A stretch of 64,000 bases of DNA from Acidimicrobiales bacterium (GTDB lineage Bacteria; Actinomycetota; Acidimicrobiia; Acidimicrobiales; Iamiaceae), in NCBI GenBank assembly GCA_030448105.1, contig JAUJNP010000002.1:145290-209289 (forward strand). Reading direction: 5' to 3'. A program made the translations under genes and the position numbers. Position 1 is the stretch's first letter. The number at the start of each line of letters is the position of its first letter. Below are positions 53,130 to 60,703 of the stretch, in pieces. Below the pieces are notes generated by a model. That model saw nothing but the letters and a program-made list of their open reading frames with translations, was not told where the DNA came from and searched no databases.

Positions 53130-54317
53130 GTGGAGATCCGTGAAGCGGTGATCGTGGACGTGGTGCGCACCGCGTTCGGCAAGCGGGGCGGCGCCCTGGC
53201 CGGATGGCACCCGGCCGACCTGCTGGGCTTCACCCTGCGGGCGTTGGTGGAGCGCACGGGCGTGGACCCCGAGCGCCTCGACGACGTCGTCACCGGCTGC
53301 GTCACCCAGTCCGGAGAGCAGGGATGCAACGTGGGCCGCAACGCGGTGGTCGCCGGCGGCTTACCCATGACCGTCCCCGCCACCAGCGTCGACCGCCAGT
53401 GCGGCTCCTCCCAGCAGGCCATGCACTTCGTGGCCGCCTCGGTGATGTCGGGCATGTACGACCTGGCCATCGCCTGCGGCGTCGAGTCGATGAGCCGGGC
53501 GCCCATGGCCAGCAACGCCCGCGGCGGAACCGGACCGTTCTCGCCGGCCTACCTGGAGGCCATCGACGGGCAGCTGTGGGCCCAGTTCCGGGTGGCCCAG
53601 GAGCTGGCCGATCGGTGGGAGATCACCCGCGAGGAGATGGACGCCTTCGCCGTGCAGAGCCACCAGCGGGCCGCCGAGGCCACCGCCTCCGGCCACTTCG
53701 CCGGCGAGATCCTCCCCGTGCCCGTCAAGGACGCCGACGGTGCCCTCACCGGCGCCACGTTGAGCAGCGACGAGGGCATCCGGCCCGACGTCAGCCTGGA
53801 GAAGGTGGCGGCCCTCGCCCCTGCCCAGTCCTGGGAGCCCGAGACGGCGCCCGACATCACCGCCGGCAACGCCTCACAGATGACCGACGGTGCCTCGGCC
53901 ATGCTGGTCGCCGACCGGGCGACGGCCGAGCACCTGGGGCTGCCCATCCGCGCCAGGCTCCTGCACTTCTCGGTGGCGGCCGAGGACGCGGTGCTCGTCC
54001 TGTCCGCCCCCAACCCGGCGACCCGCAAGCTCTACCAGCGCACGGGCATGACCACCGCCGACTTCGACGCCGTCGAGTGCAACGAGGCCTTCGCCGCCAT
54101 CGCTCTCATGTGGGCCCGTGAGTTCAAGCCCGAGCCCGAGCAGCTCAACCCTCGCGGCGGGGCCATCGCCATCGGTCACCCGCTCGGTGCCAGCGGGGTA
54201 CGGATGACGGCCACCCTGCTCAACCACCTCGAGGCCACCGGCGGCCGCTACGGCCTCCAGACCATGTGCGAGGGCGGCGGCCAGGCCAACTGCACGGTCA
54301 TCGAGCGCCTGGCCTGA
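53130..54317 (+). CDS. Acetyl-CoA acyltransferase (thiolase), FadA5-like
   Basis: 395-residue classical thiolase with all catalytic residues: Cys91 in VDRQCGSSQQA, His350 in IGHPLGASG and Cys380 in MCEGGGQAN. It catalyses the last beta-oxidation step, releasing acetyl-CoA. GTG start with AAGGAG. It follows the Cys-less thiolase-like gene, so the operon has one active and one inactive-looking thiolase fold. Assignment to steroid side chains would be inference. Confidence 0.95.
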   Translation: MEIREAVIVDVVRTAFGKRGGALAGWHPADLLGFTLRALVERTGVDPERLDDVVTGCVTQSGEQGCNVGRNAVVAGGLPMTVPATSVDRQCGSSQQAMHFVAASVMSGMYDLAIACGVESMSRAPMASNARGGTGPFSPAYLEAIDGQLWAQFRVAQELADRWEITREEMDAFAVQSHQRAAEATASGHFAGEILPVPVKDADGALTGATLSSDEGIRPDVSLEKVAALAPAQSWEPETAPDITAGNASQMTDGASAMLVADRATAEHLGLPIRARLLHFSVAAEDAVLVLSAPNPATRKLYQRTGMTTADFDAVECNEAFAAIALMWAREFKPEPEQLNPRGGAIAIGHPLGASGVRMTATLLNHLEATGGRYGLQTMCEGGGQANCTVIERLA

Positions 54318-54327
54318 GCGCCGTCGC

Positions 54328-55092
54328 TCAGGAGGGACGGAGGCGCTCGCCGACCGCCTTGTAGTCGGGGGTGTCGTGGGACTGGCTCTCGGCGGCGAGG
54401 CCGTAGCCCAGCGCCCGGACGGCGTTGGCCCGGAGGTGCTGGTTGAGGATGGCCTTGGTCTCCTCCACCGCTTGGGCCGGCTGGGCGGCGAGGCGGTGAG
54501 CGAACGCCACCGCCTCGGTGAGGAGCCGCTCGCCGGGCACCACGAAGTTGGCCAGGCCGAGCTCGACCGCCACCGCCGCCGGCACCCGGTCGCCGGTCAG
54601 CAGGTACTGCTTGGCCCGCAGGAGGCTGGTGAGCGCCGGCCACGTGACCGCGCCACCGTCGCCGGCCACGAGCGCCACCGACACGTGGGTGTCGGCGAGG
54701 AAGGCGTCCTCGGCCATGAAGACGATGTCGCACAGCGTGGTGACGGTGCAGCCGAGCCCCACCGCCGGTCCGTTCACCGCCGCCACCACCGGCACGGCGA
54801 CGTCGAGCATCCCACCGACCAGGCGGCGGGCGAGGCGGATGCTGTGACGCCGCACCGCCCGGTCGACCCGGCGGTGCTCGAAGTCGGCGTAGCTCCCCCC
54901 CGCGCTGAAGGCGCGACCGGCGCCGGTGAGCACCACGGCCCGCGCCTCCTCGTCCGCCTCTATGTGGCCCCAGAGCTCGACGAACTGGGCGTGGAGGGAC
55001 TCGCTGAACGAGTTCAGCTCGTCGGGCCGGTCGAGGGTGACGATGCGCACCGGCCCGTCGGCTCGGACGCCTATGTCTTCCAGCTCGTACAA
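54328..55092 (-). CDS. Enoyl-CoA hydratase/isomerase family protein
   Basis: 254 residues from TTG 55090-55092 (LYELEDIGVRADGPVRIVTL). Crotonase signs are AFSAGGSYADFE at about 61-72, where the usual GGD reads GGS, and NGPAVGLGCTV. The TTG start gives normal family length and avoids overlap with the divergent SDR. An in-frame ATG at 55135-55137 would add 15 residues but lies inside the SDR coding region. Convergent with the thiolase gene, ten bases apart. Confidence 0.85.
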   Translation of the reverse strand: MYELEDIGVRADGPVRIVTLDRPDELNSFSESLHAQFVELWGHIEADEEARAVVLTGAGRAFSAGGSYADFEHRRVDRAVRRHSIRLARRLVGGMLDVAVPVVAAVNGPAVGLGCTVTTLCDIVFMAEDAFLADTHVSVALVAGDGGAVTWPALTSLLRAKQYLLTGDRVPAAVAVELGLANFVVPGERLLTEAVAFAHRLAAQPAQAVEETKAILNQHLRANAVRALGYGLAAESQSHDTPDYKAVGERLRPS

Positions 55093-55108
55093 CGTAGGTT
55101 GCTCCGTG

Positions 55109-55852
55109 ATGGGCGAGGGTCCGAGGGTAGCGATCATCACCGGAGGCAGCAGCGGCATCGGGCTGGCCACCGCCGAGCTCCTCGCCGAGGACGGCTACGA
55201 CCTGGTGCTGACGGCCCGCCGGGAGGGGCCCCTGCGGGAGGCGGCCGCCCGGCTGGGAGCCCGCTGGGTGGCCGCCGACAGCGCCGACGAGGCCGGCTTC
55301 GCCGGGGTGGTGGCCGCCGCCGGCCGGGTGGACCTCCTCGTGCACGCCGCCGGCGTCATGGCCGGCACCTTCGTCCGCAAGGAGACCCCCGCCACCTTCG
55401 ACGCCGTCCTCCGCACGAACCTGCGCTCCGCCTTCGTGGTCTCCGCCGCCGTGCTCCCGGCCATGTCGGCCGGCGGGCGGATCGTGTTTCTCTCCTCCTC
55501 CTCGGCGCACGCACCGCACCCCGGCAAGGCGGCGTACTCGGCGTCGAAGGCCGGGCTCAACGCCTTCGCCGCGGCGCTGGCCAAGGAGGTCGAGCGCGAC
55601 GGCGTCGCCGTGCACGTGGTGACCACGGGCCCGGTGGCCACGCCGATGCTCGACGACGTGCGCTTCCCGATGAGGGCCCTCCACCCCGACGACGTGGCCC
55701 GGGCCGTCGTGTGGCTCGACCAGCTCCCGCCCAACGTGGCGCTAGGCGAGGTGGCGCTGGGCTCGGTGGAGGCCGGCCCCTTCGCGCCGGAGCCCACCGT
55801 GCCCGAGGCCGCCCGTGCCCTGGGCCGCACCGAGCTGGCGACGGAGACCTGA
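55109..55852 (+). CDS. Short-chain dehydrogenase/reductase
   Basis: 247-residue classical SDR: TGGSSGIG at 11-18, Ser at about 130-132, Tyr143 and Lys147 in YSASKAGL. ATG eight bases after TAGGTT (55095-55100), so likely leaderless. It may oxidise a 3-hydroxyacyl-CoA made by the divergent crotonase. Substrate not assignable. Confidence 0.9.
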   Translation: MGEGPRVAIITGGSSGIGLATAELLAEDGYDLVLTARREGPLREAAARLGARWVAADSADEAGFAGVVAAAGRVDLLVHAAGVMAGTFVRKETPATFDAVLRTNLRSAFVVSAAVLPAMSAGGRIVFLSSSSAHAPHPGKAAYSASKAGLNAFAAALAKEVERDGVAVHVVTTGPVATPMLDDVRFPMRALHPDDVARAVVWLDQLPPNVALGEVALGSVEAGPFAPEPTVPEAARALGRTELATET

Positions 55853-55892
55853 GCCTCCACGGGAGCAAGCGCCCGCGCTCCCTCCCCTAAGG

Positions 55893-55908
55893 TGACACGA
55901 ACGTCAGA
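55893..55908. promoter_or_regulatory. Operator copy 9
   Basis: The plus strand reads TGACACGAACGTCAGA, a full match, 19 bp before the SDR start at 55928. Confidence 0.8.
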
Positions 55909-55927
55909 AACGTGGGAGGAGGTCCAG

Positions 55928-56845
55928 GTGGCGGGGATGTGCGAGGGACGGGTGGCCATCGTGACCGGCGCCGGGCGCGGCATCGGGCGGGAGCACGCCT
56001 TGATGCTGGCCTCTGAGGGCGCAGCCGTCCTGGTGAACGACCTGGGCGCCTCCCCTGCCGGCGAGGGCTCCGATGCCGGGCCGGCCAACGAGGTGGTGGC
56101 CGAGATCGAGGCCCTCGGCGGCCAGGCGGTCGTGAACGGGGCTGACGTCACCAACTTCGAGGAGTCGGGCGCCATGGTGGCTCAGGCCATCGACGCCTTC
56201 GGCCGCCTCGACATCCTGGTCAACAACGCCGGCATCCTGCGTGACCGCATGGTGTTCTCGATGACCGAGGCGGAGTGGGACGCCGTAGTCGGCGTACATC
56301 TCAAGGGCCACTTCTGCCCCACCCGCCATGCCGCCGCCTACTGGCGCGGGCAGTCGAAGGCCGGCAACGCGGTGGACGCCCGCGTCATCAACACCGCGTC
56401 GCCGTCGGGCCTCTACGGCAACGTGGGGCAGGCGAACTACGGCGCCGCCAAGGCCGGCATCGCCGGCTTCACCCTCGTGTGCGCGCTGGAGCTGGGCCGC
56501 CTCGGCGTGACCGCGAACTGCCTGGCCCCCACCGCCATCACGCGCCTGGTGGCCCCCGTGATGGGCGGCGAGGAGAACATCTCCGACGACCTCCGCGCGC
56601 GCCTGTCGCCGCGCTGGGTGGCCACGGTGGCGACCTGGCTGGCCAGCCCGGCCGCCAAGCACGTGACCGGCCGCGTGTTCGACGTGCGGGGCGACACCAT
56701 CGCCATCGCCGAGGGTTGGCACCGAGGCCCGGAAGACACCTTCCCCGCCCAACCGGCCGAGGCCGGCCCGGTCATCGAGGCCCTCCTGGCCAAGGCCCGG
56801 CCCAACGCCGACCTCGACGGCAAGGACGCCCCCGACCGCTTCTAG
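55928..56845 (+). CDS. Short-chain dehydrogenase, 17-beta-HSD4/MFE-2-like
   Basis: 305 residues: TGAGRGIG at 13-20, a long acidic nucleotide loop NDLGASPAGEGSDAGPANEV, NNAGILRDRM, Tyr171 and Lys175 in YGAAKAGI. The insert and ~40-residue C-terminal extension are typical of the dehydrogenase domain of multifunctional enzyme 2 and actinobacterial Hsd4A. It should oxidise 3-hydroxyacyl-CoA. GTG start with GGAGGAGG upstream. Its own operator precedes it. Confidence 0.9.
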   Translation: MAGMCEGRVAIVTGAGRGIGREHALMLASEGAAVLVNDLGASPAGEGSDAGPANEVVAEIEALGGQAVVNGADVTNFEESGAMVAQAIDAFGRLDILVNNAGILRDRMVFSMTEAEWDAVVGVHLKGHFCPTRHAAAYWRGQSKAGNAVDARVINTASPSGLYGNVGQANYGAAKAGIAGFTLVCALELGRLGVTANCLAPTAITRLVAPVMGGEENISDDLRARLSPRWVATVATWLASPAAKHVTGRVFDVRGDTIAIAEGWHRGPEDTFPAQPAEAGPVIEALLAKARPNADLDGKDAPDRF

Positions 56846-56895
56846 GGCGGTCAGGCAACGTCTTGCCACGTCCGCAACGTGACCTGGAGCCGGCG

Positions 56896-57078
56896 TCAGG
56901 GGCCGGCGACATGTTGCGCGAAGTAGGTGCCCCCGGGTGCGAGCACGCGGGCGATCTCCGACCAGTGGACGCTGGCCGGGTGGCGGCTGGTCACCAGGTC
57001 GAAGGCACCGTCGGCGAAGGGCAGCGGCGGCTCCCTCGTGACCGGCGACGACGGCACCTCCGAGCGGATGCAGCCGTG
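56896..57078 (-). pseudogene. Methyltransferase remnant
   Basis: A 60-codon minus-strand stretch ends at TGA 56896-56898 and reads PPLPFADGAFDLVTSRHPAS then EIARVLAPGGTYFAQHVAGP. This is the middle of a class I methyltransferase of the type that has DLV-x-S/N-RH and PGGT. The N-terminal SAM motif and the C-terminal third are missing. The remnant abuts the promoter of toxin-antitoxin module 3, whose arrival may have truncated it. Confidence 0.65.
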
Positions 57079-57109
57079 CCGTGGCCCTCGCTTCGGGTCT
57101 CGCTGGTAT

Positions 57110-57134
57110 CCTTACTCCCGACCGATGAGTAAGG
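57110..57134. promoter_or_regulatory. Inverted-repeat operator of toxin-antitoxin module 3
   Basis: CCTTACTC (57110-57117) and GAGTAAGG (57127-57134) are perfect 8-bp arms with a 9-base spacer. They overlap a -10-like TATCCT and part of the AAGGAG ribosome site, so antitoxin binding could block transcription and translation. Confidence 0.65.
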
Positions 57135-57141
57135 AGTTGTG

Positions 57142-57390
57142 ATGGACGCGGCGGCGAGGGTGACGTCGAAGGGGCAGGTGACCGTCCCGAAGGCAGTGCG
57201 TGATGCGCTCGGCATCAACGAGGGCGACGAGGTCATCTTCCGGGTGGAGGGCAACCGCGCCGTGCTTGCTCGGACGCCCGACTTCCTCGCTCTAGCGGGC
57301 ACGATCCGAGTGCCGGCGGCAAAGCGCAACGTGGCATGGGATGAGGTCATCCGCCGGACGAGGTCGGATCGAGCCGCGGCACGCCGTTGA
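57142..57390 (+). CDS. AbrB/MazE-type (SpoVT-AbrB) antitoxin
   Basis: 82 residues. The swapped-hairpin DNA-binding domain is RVTSKGQVTVPKAVRDALGI then GDEVIFRVEGNRAVL. The C-terminal helix (NVAWDEVIRRTRSDRA) would bind the toxin. ATG five bases after AAGGAG. TTGA overlap with the PIN gene. Confidence 0.92.
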   Translation: MDAAARVTSKGQVTVPKAVRDALGINEGDEVIFRVEGNRAVLARTPDFLALAGTIRVPAAKRNVAWDEVIRRTRSDRAAARR

Positions 57391-57788
57391 CCGCGTTCGT
57401 CGACACGAACGTCCTGGTGCGTCATCTGACCGGTGACCCGCAGGACTTGGCTGAACGCGCGACCGCCTTCCTCGGGACCGAACGGGAGCTGCTGCTGACC
57501 GATCTCGTTGCGGCCGAGACGGTGTACGTGTTGGAGTCGTTCTACGCAGCACCCCGCGACCAAGTCAGCGAAGCCGTGCGTTCGCTTGTTGCCTTCGACT
57601 CGATCGTCTGCGTGGACCCGGCGCTGCTTCTCCGGGCGGTCGAGGTGTACGAGACCGACCGAATCGACTTCGCGGAGGCATACCTCATGGCCTGCGCCGA
57701 GACGACCGGGATCGGCAAGGTTGCTTCCTTCGACCGGTCGATCGACCGAGTGAACACCATCGAGCGGATCGAGCCGCCGCCTGTCTGA
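57387..57788 (+). CDS. PIN-domain toxin (VapC-like)
   Basis: 133 residues with Asp6 (AFVDTNVLVRHL), Glu44 (VAAETVYVLE), Asp94 (DRIDFAEAYL) and Asp116 (SFDRSIDR). TTG start overlapping the antitoxin stop. Module 3; composition is slightly less GC-rich than the neighbours. Confidence 0.92.
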   Translation: MTAFVDTNVLVRHLTGDPQDLAERATAFLGTERELLLTDLVAAETVYVLESFYAAPRDQVSEAVRSLVAFDSIVCVDPALLLRAVEVYETDRIDFAEAYLMACAETTGIGKVASFDRSIDRVNTIERIEPPPV

Positions 57789-57842
57789 TCGGCAGGATTA
57801 CCGCTGTGCGTCCAGCGGAGCAGAACCCGCCGTGTGCTCGTC

Positions 57843-57907
57843 GGGGGGTCCACGGGGGGCAAAGCCCCCTCAGCTCTCCGGGGGGTCCACGGGGGGCAGG
57901 GCCCCCC
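57843..57907. repeat. Two copies of a G-rich hairpin repeat
   Basis: GGGGGGTCCACGGGGGGCA followed by a C run occurs at 57843-57870 and 57880-57907. Each copy can form a GGGGGC/GCCCCC stem. The second copy codes for the last residues (ARGALPPVDPP) of the amidohydrolase gene, and its stop lies between the copies. Likely acts as terminator between convergent genes. Confidence 0.8.
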
Positions 57908-59081
57908 GTGCGTTGGTCTTCTTGACCAGGGGGATCTTGTAGAGGCGCTCCCAGTTGGGCCCGGCGATCTTGATCTTGGATTCGAGTGGCAGCGGCAGCT
58001 TCTCGTAGGCGTCGACCGAGTGCGGGTACTGCGAGTCGCCGTGGGGGTAGTCGGTGGAGAACACGACGTTGTCGTCACCGAACCAGTCGAGGTAGTGGGC
58101 GGCGGTCGCCTCCTCGGCCTCGACGCCGATGAAGCACTGGCGCAGGAAGTACTCCGACGGCTTCATGGTGAGGTCGGTGGCCTCGTACCACCCGACCCAC
58201 TCGTAGTGCTCGTCGAGGCGGTCGAGGAGCCACGGCGCCCACGAGCAGTTGCCCTCGAGCAGGCCGACCCGCAGGTTCGGGAAGCGTTCGAGCACACCGC
58301 CCCCGCACAGGCTGACCGTCACGAACTGGATGGCGAGGGGCTGGTTGAAGACGTGCCACATCATCAGCTTGTCGAACACACCGAGGGAGAAGTCGGGCGT
58401 GAGGTAGGTCTGGCCGCCGCCGTGGAAGGTGATGGGCACGTCGAGCCGTTGGATCTCGGCCCACAGCGGGTCGTAGGCGGGGTGGTGCCACGGCCGGCGG
58501 TTAACGCAGCCGGGGGAGAGGAAGACCGCCTTGAAGCCGAGCTCCTCCACCGCCCGTCGCGCTTCGAGCACGGCGCCGTCGACGTCGTGAGGGGCGACCA
58601 TGGCGGCGCCGAACATGCGGTCCGGGTCGTAGGCGCAGAACTCGGCCAGCCAGTCGTTGTAGGCCCGGGCGATGGCGCTGGCGTAGGCCGGCTCCAGGCC
58701 GTCGGCGCCGATGTGCTCGCTCGAGTCGAGGCCCAGCACGAACAGGCCGCGGGACGGGAACATCACCGCCAGGTCGAGGCCTTCTTCGTCCATGGCCTTG
58801 AGCTGCGAGGCGGCATCCCAGCCGGCCGCCTCCGACTCGGCGTAGACCGACTCGTGCTCCTCACGCCACCCCGTCTTGCGCCCGTCGATGTGCTGGGGGC
58901 GCACCGCACCGAGGCGCAGCATGGTGTGGTTCTTCACCCGCACCCGCATGTCGCGGGTCATCTCGCTGAGGCCGATCGGTGCGGCGTGGGCGTACTCCGG
59001 TGCGATGTGGCGCTGCCAGAGGTCGGGCGGCTCCATCACGTGCAGGTCGCTGTCGGCGATGACATGGTCCCTGAGCCCCAC
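57870..59081 (-). CDS. Amidohydrolase family 2 protein (COG2159-like)
   Basis: 403 residues of the subfamily seen at 31433 and 41999: VIADSDLHVMEPPDLWQRH at the N-terminus, VFLSPGCVNRRPWHHP, LLEGNCSWAPWLLDRLDEH, and STDYPHGDSQYPHSV near the end. The extreme C-terminus is encoded by a G-rich repeat, so the true ancestral end was probably near KIPLVKK. Operator 59113-59128 is 31 bp upstream of the GTG start. Substrate unknown. Confidence 0.87.
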   Translation of the reverse strand: MGLRDHVIADSDLHVMEPPDLWQRHIAPEYAHAAPIGLSEMTRDMRVRVKNHTMLRLGAVRPQHIDGRKTGWREEHESVYAESEAAGWDAASQLKAMDEEGLDLAVMFPSRGLFVLGLDSSEHIGADGLEPAYASAIARAYNDWLAEFCAYDPDRMFGAAMVAPHDVDGAVLEARRAVEELGFKAVFLSPGCVNRRPWHHPAYDPLWAEIQRLDVPITFHGGGQTYLTPDFSLGVFDKLMMWHVFNQPLAIQFVTVSLCGGGVLERFPNLRVGLLEGNCSWAPWLLDRLDEHYEWVGWYEATDLTMKPSEYFLRQCFIGVEAEEATAAHYLDWFGDDNVVFSTDYPHGDSQYPHSVDAYEKLPLPLESKIKIAGPNWERLYKIPLVKKTNARGALPPVDPPES

Positions 59082-59112
59082 GGTTGCCCCCTTCGGCCGG
59101 AGTCATCCAGAA

Positions 59113-59128
59113 TCTAACACTCACGTCA
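59113..59128. promoter_or_regulatory. Operator copy 10
   Basis: The minus strand reads TGACGTGAGTGTTAGA, a full match, followed by T so that TTAGAT can be the -10 box of the amidohydrolase gene. Confidence 0.82.
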
Positions 59129-59153
59129 CCTCGGCCCCCGTGTGGGCGCCGCC

Positions 59154-59540
59154 CTACTCCGTGCCGAGCACCTCGGCCGCGACCTTGAGGGCGTCGTTGG
59201 CCGCCGGCACGCCGGCGTAGACCGCCGTCTGCATGAGCACCTCGACCAGCTCCTCCCTCGTGATGCCGACGTTCAGCGCGCCCCGCAGGTGGGCCCGGAG
59301 CTCGTCGGCCTTGCCGAGGGCGGCGAGCTGAGCCACGGTGACCAGGCTGCGGTCCCGGATGGCCAGGCCGGGGCGGGACCAGATCATCCCGAACGCGGTC
59401 TCGGCCACGTAGCGGTAGAAGTCGGGCGCCAGCTTGGCGGCCGGGAAGGCACCGGTGGGGGCCGAGGCCACCTGGGGCCAGAGCTTGGCCTGGACCTCGC
59501 GGCCCCTGGCCAGCAACTCGTCGTGCACCTCGTCGGCCAT
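59154..59540 (-). CDS. Carboxymuconolactone decarboxylase-family protein (PcaC-like)
   Basis: 128 residues. RSLVTVAQLAALGKADELRAHLRGALNVGITREELVEVLMQ is the PcaC-type signature (quoted here in part: HLRGALNVGITREELVEVL), ending VPAANDALKVAAEVLG. It lacks the CxxC of the redox-active AhpD branch, so a decarboxylase/isomerase role is more likely. Last gene of the operon dehydrogenase-DUF35-thiolase-CMD. Confidence 0.88.
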   Translation of the reverse strand: MADEVHDELLARGREVQAKLWPQVASAPTGAFPAAKLAPDFYRYVAETAFGMIWSRPGLAIRDRSLVTVAQLAALGKADELRAHLRGALNVGITREELVEVLMQTAVYAGVPAANDALKVAAEVLGTE

Positions 59541-59548
59541 GGATCCCC

Positions 59549-60703
59549 CTAGTCGGCTTCGAACAGGTTCACGGTGCAGACACTGCCGCCGCCCACGAGG
59601 TGGGCCAGGCCCCGGCGGGCGCCCTCGACCTGGCGGGCGCCCGCCTCGCCGCGCAGCTGGGTGACGATCTCGTGCACCATGGCCAGCCCGGTGGGACCGC
59701 CGGGGTGGCCGCGGGCGATGAGGCCGCCATCGGTGTTGAACGGGATGCGGCCACCGAGGGCGGTGTCGCCCGCATCGAGGAGCTTCTCGCCCTCGCCCTC
59801 GGCGCAGAACCCGAGCAGCTCGTAGTACTCGAGCTCCTCGTTGGCGAAGGCGTCGTGGCACAGCGCGAGGTGCATGTCGTCCGGGCCGAGGCCGGCGTCC
59901 TCGTAGGCGAGGCGGGCGGTGGTCGAGGTCATGGTGGCCGGGCCCACGACCGGCCCGAGGAACGTGTGCCCGGGTGAGTAGGCCTCGCTCTGCAGGGCCG
60001 ACGCGATGGGCCTCACCATGCGCCGGTCCGGCTGGTGGCGCTGCACCCAATCGGTGGAGGCGACTATGGCGCAGGCGGCACCGTCGTCGGCGGGGCAGGC
60101 CATCATGGCCGTGAGGGGCTCGGCCACCATGCGGGAGGCGAGCACCTCGTCGACGGTGACGGTGTGGTCGGTCTGGCGGTGGCTCAGCGGGTTGAGGGCG
60201 CCGTGGTTCCAGTTCTTGGCGGCGATGGCGGCGAAGTGCTCCGGGCGGGTGCCGTGGTCGTGCATCCGCCGCTGGGCCCACAGCGCGAAGTACGCCGCCG
60301 GGAGGATGGTGGAGTCGAGCTGGTCGCGGCCCATGCCCCGGCTCGGAGCGCCGCGAGCCATGTCGGTCATCTTGTCGAAGCCGAGGGCCATGGCCACCTC
60401 GGCCCGGCCCGACGCCACCGCCCAGGCCGCCTCGCGGAACGCCACCAGCCCCGTGGCCGAGGCGTTCTCGATGTGGGTGACGGGCAAGCCGGTCAGGCCG
60501 AGCTCCTTCATCGCCTTGATGCCGACCATGGCGGCGGGCTGGATGTAGCCGACGTAGGCCTCGTCGACGTCGGCCAGCGTGATGCCGGCGTCGTGCAGCG
60601 CGGCCAGGCCGGCGTCGCGTGCCAGCTCGGCCCCGCTGCGCTCGGGGTACCGGCCGAACCGCACCATCCCGATGCCGGCCACGGCCGCGCCCTCGATCCT
60701 CAC
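59549..60703 (-). CDS. SCP-x-type thiolase with Ser in place of the nucleophilic Cys
   Basis: 384 residues. The active-site loop reads HIENASATGLVAF, so the position of the cysteine is Ser82. GGLIARGHPGGPTG keeps the histidine loop, and LCHDAFANEEL matches the third motif. Loss of the Cys argues against thiolysis; an aldolase or binding role with the adjacent DUF35 protein is possible. GTG start overlaps the DUF35 stop (GTGA). Confidence 0.88.
   Translation of the reverse strand: MRIEGAAVAGIGMVRFGRYPERSGAELARDAGLAALHDAGITLADVDEAYVGYIQPAAMVGIKAMKELGLTGLPVTHIENASATGLVAFREAAWAVASGRAEVAMALGFDKMTDMARGAPSRGMGRDQLDSTILPAAYFALWAQRRMHDHGTRPEHFAAIAAKNWNHGALNPLSHRQTDHTVTVDEVLASRMVAEPLTAMMACPADDGAACAIVASTDWVQRHQPDRRMVRPIASALQSEAYSPGHTFLGPVVGPATMTSTTARLAYEDAGLGPDDMHLALCHDAFANEELEYYELLGFCAEGEGEKLLDAGDTALGGRIPFNTDGGLIARGHPGGPTGLAMVHEIVTQLRGEAGARQVEGARRGLAHLVGGGSVCTVNLFEAD

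Noticed and set aside
55093..55137. Longer N-terminus for the minus-strand crotonase at 54328 (ATG 55137)
   Set aside because: It would overlap the start of the divergent SDR by 29 bases, while TTG 55092 gives normal family length; not fully excluded.
20431..59128. The operators as KstR or KstR2 boxes
   Set aside because: The KstR consensus as I recall it is built on AAC-x-GTT half-sites, and KstR2 boxes are GCAAG/CTTGC-like; the sites here have fixed TGAC and GTYA at six-base spacing.
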